This document shows, one piece after another, positions 26,261 to 37,411 of a DNA stretch of 64,000 nucleotides (its first letter is position 1; every line of letters starts with the position of its first letter). This stretch comes from Oreohelix idahoensis. Its lineage: Eukaryota; Mollusca; Gastropoda; Stylommatophora; Oreohelicidae. Both the position numbers and the translations under genes were made by a program. Below the pieces are notes generated by a model. The model ran no database searches, had not been told where the DNA came from, and saw only the letters and a list, made by a program, of their open reading frames with translations. The stretch covers positions 62,001 through 126,000 of the forward strand of contig JAMPIV010017803.1 of assembly GCA_024509875.1 (NCBI GenBank), read 5' to 3'.

Positions 26261-27253
26261 GTAGTTGGATGGCCACAACTTAAAATTTCCTTTAGTGTCT
26301 TGGGTTTACGCTCATGTAGGAATTCAAAGAATGGTTTATTTATACTTGACATAATCTTGTCCCTGAGCAACAAGTCCATAAAAGCTTCATATGTCTTTTC
26401 TGTTTTGGACAGCTCAATCCAACGATTAAATGTAAGACGTGTCCTTGCAATGAATTCTGAGAATTCTACCCCTGATTCAGGTACCATTTTCTTAAACAAA
26501 ATACGGTAACCTTCCTCTGTTAATTGATATTTTTTCAATAAAGCTGCTCTGATAACATCATAATTATCTTTGTCAGTCTCTTGAAACCAAACTTAAACTT
26601 GTAAGAGAATCACCTTTCAAATTTTCTGACAACTGATTAGCATACTGTGATTTATCCCCATTATGAGTTCGACAAGAACGTTCAAAACGATCCAGCCAGA
26701 ATGTAATATCGTCACTGGAAGGATTGAACGGTGGTACCTTGACCTTATAAGTAAAAGGTTTACCATTATTACCAGTTGACTGATTAGCAATACCCATGTT
26801 TGTCAATTTCAATTTTTCTAACTCAAATGCCAACAGTTTTTCCTTATGTTCTCTTTTTGCCTTTCTCTCCTCTGCTTCAGCATCTCTGTCTAATCTCTTT
26901 TGTTCAGCCTCAGCTTATCTTTCTAATCTTTTTTGTTCAGCTTCAGCTTCTTTTTCTAATCTTTTTTGTTCAGCTTCTCTGTCTAATCTGTTTTTTTCAG
27001 CCTCAGCTTCTTTGTTTTGTTTTTCCATTTCCATCTGGAATCTCTTTTCCTCAACCTGCATCTGCAATTTCTTTTGTTCAAATTCTAATTCCAATCTTCT
27101 ATCCTCACTTTTTTGTTTTTTCTCTTCAGCTTTCAGTTTATCAATTTCCAATTTTTGTGCTTTTTCATATTGAGTGGTAGCATACTCCTCTAACTTATCG
27201 CCAGTCTTGCCTAGGGATTTCCCTTGCTCAATAAAGTAATCTAAAGTCGACAT
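26261..27253 (-). pseudogene. gag: gag of element 2, degenerate
   Basis: Starts at 27253 with MSTLDYFIEQGKSLG, followed by a Glu/Lys-rich coiled coil. A TAA near 26910 and frameshifts near 26570 break it. The capsid part (VPPFNPSSDDITFWLDRF; LRDKIMSSINKPFFEFLHER) is clear. After PKTLKEI the sequence jumps to the region before the protease, so the basic, Asn-rich nucleic-acid-binding tail of about 600 bp present in element 3 is deleted. Confidence 0.85.
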
Positions 27254-28036
27254 AATGTATACTAATATGTGACTAGATACCTGAAATAGCAATAATGAAA
27301 TCTATCTCCAAATAAATGGAAACAAGCTCTTAATAGCTTGAATAATCAGCTCCTTTATCCCAATCTCTGTGGGAAACAAGCCTTTAAATAAGGTCTTGTA
27401 TAATCATCTGTGTACCTATAATAACAGCAGTTAATTCTCAGCTGATTCTTTCTAATAAGTTCACTACACAGCTAGTAGTGTATGATCAAGTATATTTTAT
27501 AGTATATGTCAACCAACAACATACATAAAGTACAAATAAGAAAGACAATACGAAAACATTTGCAGAAATCAAATAAATCAAATAGGGAAATCAATGAAAA
27601 TAATCACAGAATCTGTGATGACAACTGCAAGGGAATAAACAAAACAAATGACGTCACAGTGTATAAATATAAATGTGTATAGAACTAAATTTTAGGAAAG
27701 GGTAGATCTACAAATACGAACAAATCAAATCAAAACTGAAGAACAGAAAAAATATTACGAAAACAACGATAAGCACAGTCTTCACAGCTAACAAAAAATA
27801 GCAACAGATGTTGCATGCAAATTTTCAATTAAGAAAATTGCTCCCTACAGAACACTAATATAGGACCAATATGACTCGGTATACCCTATACTAGTCACAT
27901 CACCAACCACCCACAGAAATATACACAAATATCACATATAAACATAAAAACATCAATATACATATAGCATAAATACATATAATATAATGAAATGTGTTGC
28001 AGATAGAATGTGTTGCAAATAGGAGGCTCAGTTATA
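27254..28036 (-). other. 5' leader of element 2 (gag-proximal part)
   Basis: Non-coding. It matches the element 3 leader in blocks such as CCCAATCTCTGTGGGAAACA, AAATGACG(T/C)(C/T)ACAGTGTATA and AGGCTCAGTTA. The leader continues beyond later insertions, at 38785-39110. Confidence 0.65.
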
Positions 28037-28612
28037 ATGGTACTGTATTATGGTATTACTTTTTGGAATAGCTATTGATTGGGTTATGAGAAACTATACC
28101 CACAATGAACAATTGGGTATAAAATGGACAAATGGAAAATTCCTGGGGGACCTGGATTTCGCAGATGATGTAGCATTCTTAAGTTCAACACCAAGACAAT
28201 CCCAAGAAGCAATAAATAATTTGTGTCATCTCTCGGTTAAAATTGGTCTCCAAATAAATGCCTCTAAAACTAAAGCTATGAAATTTTCTAACGAGACCTT
28301 TGATATCATCTTGAACGGGGAAAAACTACAGAAAGTTGAAAGTTTCAATTATTTAGGCAGTAAAATGACTCAGGATGGTGACACAACAAGAGAAATCCAT
28401 ACTAGAATTGCTTTGGCAGCTAGCGCCATCAATAGATTATCTAACATTTGGAAATTACGATCATTGAATATACATACCAAGCTTCGTCTGTTTAATTCAA
28501 ATGTTATCTCAGTGTTAACATACGGCTGTGAGAGTTGGAAAATAACAAAATCATTGGAGAACAAGCTGAATACATTCGAGAACAAATGTCTTAGAAAACT
28601 CATGAACATCAG
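28037..28612 (+). pseudogene. LINE reverse transcriptase fragment (RTE/jockey-like)
   Basis: An open stretch encoding the RT palm and thumb: GIAIDWVMRN, GDLDFADDVAFLSSTPRQSQ with the catalytic ADD, VGLQIN-like GLQINASKTKAMKF, ESFNYLGSKMTQDGDTTREI and VLTYGCESWKI, then FENKCLRKLMNIS. It begins inside RT (5' truncated) and is cut at 28612 by the LTR of element 3. The rest of ORF2 is not found after 38784, so a deletion probably removed it. It sits in the leader of element 2. Confidence 0.87.
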
Positions 28613-30002
28613 TGATAAGGGTGGATTTGAGCTGAAGTGGTAACTTGCCACCCTTATCGACACCTGGTATTAAAGTGTAAGATGTAGGTGTCTTCTCTGA
28701 TTTAGGATGTTGCTGTGTATGTGGTAGTGGAACAGTTCACAGGGTTATCACACAGGCAACATGACGTGTAGAGTCATAGAAAGGGTAACTTCGTTGTATA
28801 AGTTTCTTCCATTTATTGCACGCCACAAAACAGTCATGATACTTATGACATCAACATAGTTAACGAGTTCAGCAAGATGATATGGCACATTGAAAACAAT
28901 TTCTGTAGTCAGCAATGACAGCTGTTGTATATATGCGTCATAAGACATCACAGTTCAATAGATTCAGAAATTCATAAATCATAGAGTTCTAGTTCGTGAA
29001 GCTGTATAAATAATAATAATTTCTATAACTTCTGCAACAGTGTCAGCTACAGATCTTCAATGTTCATAAACAATAATAAATGCTCCCATTCTGATGCTAG
29101 CAGATCAGATGTATACAATAAGTCCGTTCACTGTCTGCACGTGAATAGCATACATGGGCTACAGGTCAGCTCGACCTTTATAATGTTCCTAAGTCTAACC
29201 ATCTGACTTGGACGTGATCTCTGATATAACGAATCCTGGAACACAGACAATAGTCTTGTTGGTCTAGAGCGACCCATATATATTTAACTAGTTCAGGTAT
29301 AAAGCTACCGGTGACTTAATCCTAGTCAAAGTACCTCTCCATTTTGCATCACACAGGCGAGCAAATAGGCGACAAAATGACGAACCTCTAGATGATAGCA
29401 TAAAGTTCGATACAAGAGGAATTACCTTATTTCGGAAAATCAACCATGAACATATGCCTCCAGGCAGGCGTGAATAATACTGGGAAATAGTCTAGTTAGC
29501 TAACTAACTCACAAAGACCATGTATTTCCCTCAGAAAATCACAAGACGCAGTTGCGTCTGCTCGCTTCTTAAACCATTTCTCAACTCCCGAACTGGGCGG
29601 AACACACAGAACGAACTCCCAGCTTTTGACATGCGCAGAACGACAATCTCTGAGTTGCCGTTCACAATAAGACGATTCTAAGAACATTCGAGATAAAAGT
29701 CTTACACAGTCGCGCCTTTTATGGTCATGAAAAGAAGCGTTAAGAAAGGTTTCAGACATCTACCATAGTTGACTGGTACTACCAAATAAGGAGATGTGGT
29801 CACGCTTCGTTCAAGAAATTATAGACCGAACGTGTCTCTATACAAGAGAAGGCAAACTCCTAAAAAAATTGTAGTTTCGATAACTCGGATTATGTCCCTT
29901 TGACCATAGAAAACATAATACACACTTCAGTCAAAAAAAAATGATCATACATATGAAAAAATGTTTATACAAACGAAAAATAATAATGATCCGTGCGTAA
30001 CA
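28613..30002 (-). repeat. 3' LTR of element 3
   Basis: 1390 bp, TGATAAGG at the left and CGTAACA at the right. The left end forms an inverted repeat (GATAAGGGTGG and CCACCCTTATC, 28614-28661), present in both LTRs. Near-identical to 37412-38784. Frames inside it are duplicated by-products. Confidence 0.93.
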
Positions 30003-30778
30003 TTACCGCACCCTCCGGGAAAAAAAAAATGAAACATTTTTTTTTTTTTAAATCCTGGAGCCGGAAAAAATCTAGGCTCCTAACGCACGTATGATGCGTG
30101 GATATATACCTAACAAATTAGCTCAACGCATGGAGCGACACTGAGATCATATCTCAGATCCTTAGAGAAAAAATTTATCTAAGTATACGCTGATATATTC
30201 CAGGAAGGTGCCACCAACACACGCCACAATGATGGCAACAACATAATGACAATCAAATTATTCTCATACCAATATATGAAATTAAATATATTATGTGTTA
30301 TCATACAATGTGTTGCAAATAGCGGTGTAATTTACTAATATACCGCACTATATTATTACATTATATAAAGTAACAGTAATTAATAAGTAATACATGTGTT
30401 GATCTTCGGTGACATAAAACATTCAATAGAAGAAGATGTGGACATCATCCGCTCCCAATGTAGGACAGGACTTGATATCCTCAAAGTTCCACAATGGACA
30501 TAAACTCGCAGACTTCAATGATGTGCTGCGAAAATATCAATAACACAAATCTTAAAGACAACTGGTAAATTTCTTAATACAATCCTGAAAATAATTTATT
30601 TAAATGTGGCCGAGTGATCTTTTGGCCCGTATATCACTAACTAAGCCTTCTTAGATAATTACATGGTACAATGTTATAAATTTCCCTCAAAAAAAAAAAA
30701 AGTGAGACAAAATCTACTAACATGTCATTATAACATTGGACTGTATATCAGGAAATATATATATATATGACAGAAGAA
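30003..30778 (-). other. 3' UTR and polypurine tract of element 3
   Basis: On the minus strand a tract CCCGGAGGGTGCGGTAA ends exactly at the LTR's TGTTACG. Poly(A)/poly(T) runs lie at about 30020-30050 and 30690-30701. Homologous to 21626-22099 of element 2. No genes. Confidence 0.6.
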
Positions 30779-33525
30779 TCATGTGGAATCGTGTGGACAT
30801 CTGGACAGAATGTCTGCCATTACATTATCCGAACCACGGATAGCTCGAACCGAGAAATGAAATGGTTGAAGAGCTATGGCATAACGAGTGGACCTCGAGC
30901 TCTTCAAGTTTTTGCTCTGAATAGCAGTAAGCGCTTTCTGGTCGGTTTCCACAATGAAATGTGCGCCTAGAAGAAATCTTTGTAACTTCAGAATAGACCA
31001 TACCATAGCCAATAACTCACGGTCTAAAACCGAGTAATTCTTTTCTGCAGCGTTTAATTTCCTAGAGATATACATCACCGGATGCAAAGTATCAGAATAC
31101 TCCTGCATTAGTGCTGCCCCAATCCCTGTTGACGAGGCGTCACTTCGAAGAACAAAAGTCTTCTCAATAGTAGGTAACTTAAGAATAGGTGGAGATGAAA
31201 ATAGGGCTTTAACCTGGTCCAATGAGGATTGACATTCTTTAGACCAGCGGATCAGATTAGGCGACCCTTTCTTCAATAAAGTAGAAAGCGGTGCCATAAT
31301 GGAGGACAGATTCGGAATGAATCGTCCGTAGAATTGAATCAAACCTAATAGACTCCTTACTTGTTTCTTCGTCTTAGGGACCGAAATGTTAAGTATTTTT
31401 GAAACATTGTGGTCCTCTGTCTTTAAAAGACCATGACCAACCCGATGACCTAGGAAAGAAATCTCGCTAAATCCTATAAAGGCTTTAGAGGGTTTTGCAG
31501 TCAAGTTATACTCGCGAAGAGTAGACAGTAATTCGTATAAACCCAAATAGTGATCTTCCCAAGAATCACTGAATAGACAGATATCATCTAGGTATGCTAT
31601 GACATCTGTACGATATGCGAGAATTCGCCGCATCATGCGTACGAATGTAGCAGGGGCGTTCATAAGACCAAAAGGCATGAAATTCCATTGGAATAAACCC
31701 CTAGGTGTAGAAAAAGCTGTAAAAGGTTTGGCACGTTCAGTTAGCGGGACTTGCCAATAACCTTTAGACAAATCTAGTTTGGTAAAGAATCTAGAATTAG
31801 AAAGTTTATTGAGTAGCTCTTCTAATGAAGGCATAGGTTCAGCATCGAACTTCGTAACTTGGTTCAATTTGCGATAATCTACGCAAATGCGAATGTTATT
31901 ATCCTTCTTTCGAACAATAACCATAGACGAAGAGTATGCTGAAGTGGATGGTTCAATGATTTCCAAACGTATCATTTCATCCAACTCTTTTTCGACTTGA
32001 GACTGGAAATGGATAGGTATTGGATATGGTCTGACTCTGATAGGATTGTGATCAGTTAGCACAATGTCATGTTCTATGACATGTGTGTGTCCCGGGATGT
32101 CTGTAAGAACATCCTGAAATGTTTGCAACATCGAAGAAACTTGTCGATGTTCCTCAGCGGAAAGATTTGGAGAAACGGTCACGTTTTTCCAAGATTCCGT
32201 AGAATAAAGTGGGACCATAGAAAGAGGAAGATTGACATCAGAAAAAGTAGTTTCCTCATCCTGTATAACTGACAGAGATGAGTACTGACCATGAGTTGCT
32301 TGTGAATTGTCCGTAGCCTGGAAAATAGGCTGCAAATAGTCAGGTCTTTCATAAAATTCTGTGAGCATATTTATGTGGAAAGTTTTATGCTTTCCATCAA
32401 TATCGACAACATAGTCGACATCAGAAATTTTGGAGACTATTGCATATGGACCTTTCCATGCAATTAGAAGTCTGTTCTCCCTTGAAGGAAGTAGAACGAG
32501 AGCTTTGTCACCTGGACAAAGTTGTCGTAGACATCTATTCTTATTTGCAAACTGCCTTGCCTTTTCTTTAGCAAATTCTGAAGACGAAGTTGCTAGTTTG
32601 CATGCCTCGATGATCTTTTGCCTAAGAGCAATGACGTACTCATAAGAAGATTGAGTCTCATCGCTAATATTATCGGCAGTGATTAGATCGTGAAGTAAAG
32701 ACATAGGGCCGCGCGGTTGCGCGCCAAAGACAAGTTCAAAAGGGGAAAACCCCGTATGTTCATTGGGGACCTCTCTATACGCAAAGAGAGCCGCGGGTAA
32801 GACCCTGTCCCAATCCTGAGGATGATCCTCAGTTATTTTACCAAGTAAAGTTTTCAGAGTCCTATTTAAACGTTCGACCAACCCATTAGACATTGGGTGA
32901 TAGATACTGCTGAGAGACCTTTTAATGTGTAGCATAGACATTACCTGTGACATAGTGTCTGATATAAGTTGAGTGCCATGGTCTGACAATATTTCTCCGG
33001 GAAAACCCAAGCGAGAAAATATCAGCCAAAGAGCGTCTGCGATATCAGCAGTTGAGATGCTCTTGAGAGGTATTGCCTCTGGCCAACGTGTGCACATATC
33101 GACACATGTAAGGATAAATTGATGTCCTCTAGCCGACTTAATTCTAAAAGGACCGATAATATCTATTGCCATTTTTTGAAAAGGGCGAATAGGAATGTCA
33201 GCAGCCTGGATAGGCGCAGCATGTCGTGGTCCTTTAGATTTGACCTCCTGACATACTTTGCAAGAGCGACAGTACATTCGTATGTCCTTGCTCACAAATG
33301 GCCAAAAGAAAGCCGCAAGAACCCTCGACTTTGTACGGGAAAAACCCATATGTCCAGCACATTGCGAGTCATGAGCATGTTGCAATATTTGCAATCTCAT
33401 GCTCTTAGGCACAAGAATTTGTGAATGAGTGGACGTAGTCGAGTCTTGTACCATACGTACAAGTACGCCGTTCTTCATAGAAATCCAAGATTTCCTATTA
33501 GTGTTCTGATTAGGATCACCTTTTT
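30779..33525 (-). CDS. pol: Integrase-reverse transcriptase-RNase H of element 3
   Basis: An uninterrupted frame of about 900 residues (first Met at 33478). Order: integrase zinc finger (HAHDSQCAGHMG; CRSCKVCQ), integrase core with D in MAIDIIGPF, D in SDHGTQLIS and E in NGLVERLNRT with 35 residues between the last two, GPY module (WKGPYAIVSKISDVDYVVD) and HINMLTEFYERP. Then RT with ICVDYRKLN, FTKLDLSKGYWQVPL, FGLMNAPATF and the YLDD box in VIAYLDDICLFS, and RNase H with VLRSDASSTGIGAAL, YSVLDRELLAMVW, ETDQKALTAI and DNVMADILSRCP at the C-terminus. In life it would be made as part of a gag-pol polyprotein; the separating frameshift is near 33524-33531. All catalytic residues that I can identify are present. 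Confidence 0.93.
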
Positions 33526-35786
33526 TTTGCTAGAATGAAGAATTTTTGTAAAGAAGGATCTTCTTCTTGCAATTTGATAAATGAGTCACGTGTAATAGTC
33601 AAGTGACTATCTTGGTCATTTACTTCATCATTATTAGTTAATGAAGTTTGAGGTGGATCCAGAGCATGTGCTCTTGTGACCACCGCATTGGTAGCTTCAA
33701 TGTTTTGCTCTTCCCAAACAGCAATCTGCTGTGGGGTACATTCCCTAACTCCGTGAATACGACCAATAATAAGGTCCGCAATAGGGTTTGGAAGTAGACA
33801 CGCGTGGACCTCTCCCGTGAAGAAAGGAGTAGCAATGTGTATTATAGCAGTAGGATACTTTTCTAACGTGCCACCAAATGTGACACATTTGATGACTTTT
33901 CCTGTAGCACAGGATGGATCTACAAGAGATTGCCTAACGCCGACAGTAGTACATCCAGAATCAAACAACACTGAGACTGGATTACTATTTACTAGCCCCT
34001 TATGTAATATAAGAGAACCTCTCCCATCATGAGCAACATTAGCAGGAAGAGCGGGCAAAGGATGACCACAGCTTAAAGTACTAACGGTTTTCGGATCAAA
34101 TAAAGTACTGCATTGGATACATTTATTTGCCCTACCAAAATCAAAAGATGAGCATCCGATAGCATTATGGTCTTTATCATTATTAACCTGTTTATCTGCT
34201 CCCTGAGATTCTTGTTGAACAGAGGTTGTCTGTTGATATCTTTTTCTCTTATGTTGCGATCTACCGCGACCATTATTGCCTCTGCAATTATCATTAAAGT
34301 CCCTACTGTAATTTTTATCCTGGTTTGAGTTCCAGTTTCCATAACTGTCATTACTATCTCTATGCTGTTGAGAACCTCTATTATCTTGGTATTGAGGTCT
34401 CTGCATAAAATATTTCCCTCTATACCGATTACCTTTGTGAAAATTTCTAAAGTTAACCGGAGTAGAATAACGTGTAGTATTAGGTTGTCTCCAGTTCTGG
34501 GAAGAAGAATCACCCTGGAATTGATCACTATGGTTCTGGGCATAATTACGATTACTCTTTTTATTGAAATTTTTCTGGCTACCCTGAAATTTACGCATAA
34601 AATTTGGGCCATAAGGTGCTGCCGAAGCAACTGGCAGACCTTCTTTCACCTTAGAGTTACTAATGGTTATGTGCGGATGCGCAGTAACATACTGGCTACA
34701 GTATTCTTCCATTTCTTTTATGTTTTTAGGCTTACGCTCATGAAGAAAAGATAGAAAAGCTTCATTAACAGAAGACATAACCTTATCTCTAAGTAGTAAA
34801 TCCATAAGAGCTTCAAATGTATTTTCTGTCTTAGACAACTCAACCCATCGTAAAAAAGTAAGACGGATGCCTGAGATGAATTCAGAGAATTCAACTCCAG
34901 TTTCTGGTAACATGGTTTTAAATTTAAGACGATATCCGTCCTCGTTAAGTTGGTACTTCTTTAACAATGCCGCCCTGACAACCTCATAGTTGTTTTTGTC
35001 AGGCACATCTACCATACTCAACAAAGTCAAAGCATCACCTCTAAGTATCTTGGACAGATGATACACATATAATGTTTTATCTATATTATGCACATTACAT
35101 GCACTTTCAAATCTATCTAGATAAAATGTTATATCATCGATTGAGGGATTAAATGCTGGTAGATTAAGCTTGAAATCCTTAGCATTAGTCTTATTTGACA
35201 CCTTATTTGCATCATTAGCATTACCAGTGTTCAATAACTTTAACTTCTCTAACTCTAAAGCTAAGACTTTTTCATCATGTTCCATTTTTGCTTTTCTCTC
35301 ATCAGCCTCTCTTTGTAACCTTCTTTCTTCAGCCTCAGCCTGTAACTTTCTTTCTTCAGCCTGGGCCTGTAACTTTTTTTCTTCAGCCTCTATTTCAAGT
35401 CTCTTATTTTCAGCTTCTTTTTCAAGTCTCTTATTTTCAGCTTCTTTTTCAAGTCTCTTATTTTCAGCTTCTTTTTCAAGTCTCTTATTTTCAGCTTCTT
35501 TTTCAAGTCTCTTATTTTCAGCTTCAGCCTGAAGCCTCTTCTCCTGAAATTCTGCTTCTCTTTTTTGTTTTTCCATTTCCATTTGAAATCTTTTTTCCTC
35601 CACCTGCATCTGCAGTTTCTTTTGTTCTATTTCAGCCTCTATTCTCTTTTGTTCAGTTTGTTCTTTCATTTTCTTTTCTTCCGACTTCAATGCCTTGGCA
35701 TATTGAACAGTCGCAAATTCTTCTAATTTATCACCTGTCTTCCCAAGGGCTTTACCCTGCTCAATAAAGTACTCAAATGTAGACAT
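33516..35786 (-). CDS. gag: gag-protease of element 3
   Basis: 756 codons starting MSTFEYFIEQGKALGKTGD. Residues about 30-175 form a charged coiled coil containing five tandem 9-residue units AENKRLEKE. The capsid-like domain follows (LPAFNPSIDDITFYLDRFES to FLHERKPKNIKEMEEY), then a long Asn/Arg/Gln-rich basic tail in place of ordinary CCHC knuckles, a Cys/His segment (CIQCSTLFDPKTVSTLSCGH), and the aspartic protease with VLFDSGCTTVGVR and LIIGRIHG. The frame ends at KKR because of eight A bases where seven would continue into integrase; in element 2 the frame is open at this point. The start context and peptide agree with the two other copies. Confidence 0.92.
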   Translation of the reverse strand: MSTFEYFIEQGKALGKTGDKLEEFATVQYAKALKSEEKKMKEQTEQKRIEAEIEQKKLQMQVEEKRFQMEMEKQKREAEFQEKRLQAEAENKRLEKEAENKRLEKEAENKRLEKEAENKRLEKEAENKRLEIEAEEKKLQAQAEERKLQAEAEERRLQREADERKAKMEHDEKVLALELEKLKLLNTGNANDANKVSNKTNAKDFKLNLPAFNPSIDDITFYLDRFESACNVHNIDKTLYVYHLSKILRGDALTLLSMVDVPDKNNYEVVRAALLKKYQLNEDGYRLKFKTMLPETGVEFSEFISGIRLTFLRWVELSKTENTFEALMDLLLRDKVMSSVNEAFLSFLHERKPKNIKEMEEYCSQYVTAHPHITISNSKVKEGLPVASAAPYGPNFMRKFQGSQKNFNKKSNRNYAQNHSDQFQGDSSSQNWRQPNTTRYSTPVNFRNFHKGNRYRGKYFMQRPQYQDNRGSQQHRDSNDSYGNWNSNQDKNYSRDFNDNCRGNNGRGRSQHKRKRYQQTTSVQQESQGADKQVNNDKDHNAIGCSSFDFGRANKCIQCSTLFDPKTVSTLSCGHPLPALPANVAHDGRGSLILHKGLVNSNPVSVLFDSGCTTVGVRQSLVDPSCATGKVIKCVTFGGTLEKYPTAIIHIATPFFTGEVHACLLPNPIADLIIGRIHGVRECTPQQIAVWEEQNIEATNAVVTRAHALDPPQTSLTNNDEVNDQDSHLTITRDSFIKLQEEDPSLQKFFILAKKR
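35385..35530 (-). repeat. 27-bp tandem repeat in gag coiled coil of element 3
   Basis: Five near-identical 27-bp units coding for AENKRLEKE. Units are in frame and lengthen the coiled coil. The corresponding parts of elements 1 and 2 have differing numbers and types of Glu/Lys-rich repeats. Confidence 0.85.
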
Positions 35787-37411
35787 GATGTCTAAAATGT
35801 GAGTACAGAACCTGAAATAATTAATTATCTTATTTCAATGTTAAATAGCAACAAGACTTAATAAAGTGCTTGTATAATCTCTATGTTGAACCCAATCTCT
35901 GTGGGAAACAGGAGTTGACACCAACTTGTATTATCAAATGTATAATAATATCACAAGTCACCTCTTAATTAACAGTGCACTACCCAAATCAGTGCATAAC
36001 CATCAGTTATTTATCATAACTGCACTACAATAGTGCATAAGCAAAAAACACCAGTTAGTTATGATAAGTGCACTATAGACCAATAGTGCATGAGCATATA
36101 TTAACAATAGTGAAAGCTAACTATGCAAGAACTATGTAAACAATAACAAGACAATGTAAACAATAACAAAGGTCACCAACAATGTAAACAATAACAAAGA
36201 TCAAAGTCAATGTAAACAACAACAAAGATCAGAGTCAATGTAAACAGCAACAAAGATCAGAGTCAATGTAAACAATAACAAAGATCAGAGTCAATGTAAA
36301 CAATCAACAAAGATCAAACAATACGAAAACATTCGCATAAGTCAAATACACAAACAGCAAAACTAAAAAGAAATATGCGAAGATATGACTAACAAATGAC
36401 GCTACAGTGTATACACAAAAATATACGTAAAGAACTGAATAATAGCAAAGGGGAGACCTACAAATACAAACAATCGAAATCGAAACTAAAAAAACACAAA
36501 GAAAGAGAGAAAAGAAAAAAAAAAGAAAAAAAATATATATACAAGAAACAAAAATAAAGCACAACTCGTCACAACTAAACAGATATAGCAACGATTGTCG
36601 CTAGCAAATTTCACTGTAGGAAATTCGCACAGTCCCTAACGAAAACGCTAACAGTAGAACCTCTGTGACGTGGTATCTTCTACTGAAAGACACCGCCCAA
36701 CCGAGAAAACCCGCTGAAATATAAACATATAAATATACAAATAACAAATAACATATAACATATAAACATGTATCATGAAAACAATAGGAGAAAGTGTGAA
36801 AGTACAGAAGGCTCAGTTAGAACATAAGGGCACAGTTCACAAACAAAACAGGCCACTTAACTTCTATAAATCCAGCGTCAGCACGGTGCAGAACAGGATG
36901 TAATCAGCATTCTGAGGATAATGATCCAACGTTGATTAACTTCTGCTCCCATAAACAGCCATGACGAAGGAAAAGAGCTTCTAATACTGCAACAGTTGTT
37001 ACGGCACTTGACCTTCTGAATCTTCTAAATTGATTTAACCGGCACTTGACCTTCTGAACCCGCAACAGTACCCCTGAGACCGGAACAGTTGTTACGGCAC
37101 TTGTCCTTCTTTTCACCAGATCAGGAAATCCATTCGCTCGGTACTTGTCCTTCTAATTTTACATAAACTTCAATATTGCCGAGCAGCGCCGGGTAGTTTC
37201 AAAATCAGCAACTGTCAGAAAATCCGGATACTTTCAATAAAATTTCTTGTAAGGTGGTAGTTGATGCTGTAGTTGTATCTAGTATGATGATGATGTCTGG
37301 GTTTGCTGACCCCCTTGATAGCTGGAATCAGAGTGAACCAACCTATGGCCACCAAAAATGATATGGTGCGCCAAAATATCAGATGATAGAACCAGCTCTG
37401 GCCACCAAAAA
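35787..37411 (-). other. 5' leader of element 3 with several short repeats
   Basis: A 1.6-kb non-coding leader between the 5' LTR and gag. It contains inverted GTGCACTA/ATAGTGCA strings (35970-36095), a 28-bp tandem repeat (36140-36315), and four GG(C/T)ACTTG(A/T)CCTTCT strings (37014-37156). Next to the LTR the minus strand reads TGGTGGCCAGAGCTGG (about 37391-37406), a candidate primer binding site because it begins TGG a few bases after the LTR. Confidence 0.6.
36140..36315. repeat. 28-bp tandem repeat in element 3 leader
   Basis: About six copies of a unit like AATGTAAACAACAACAAAGA plus TCAGAGTC, the first ones diverged. Part of the untranslated leader. Confidence 0.8.

Noticed and set aside
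28748..29759. Small frames inside the element 3 LTR as genes
   Set aside because: Duplicated in the other LTR (37547-38558) only because the LTRs are identical; no domain seen.
33516..33540. Programmed ribosomal frameshift at the A8 run of element 3
   Set aside because: Joining the frames needs a +1 shift at a plain A run; element 2 is open here with no run, so an indel is simpler.
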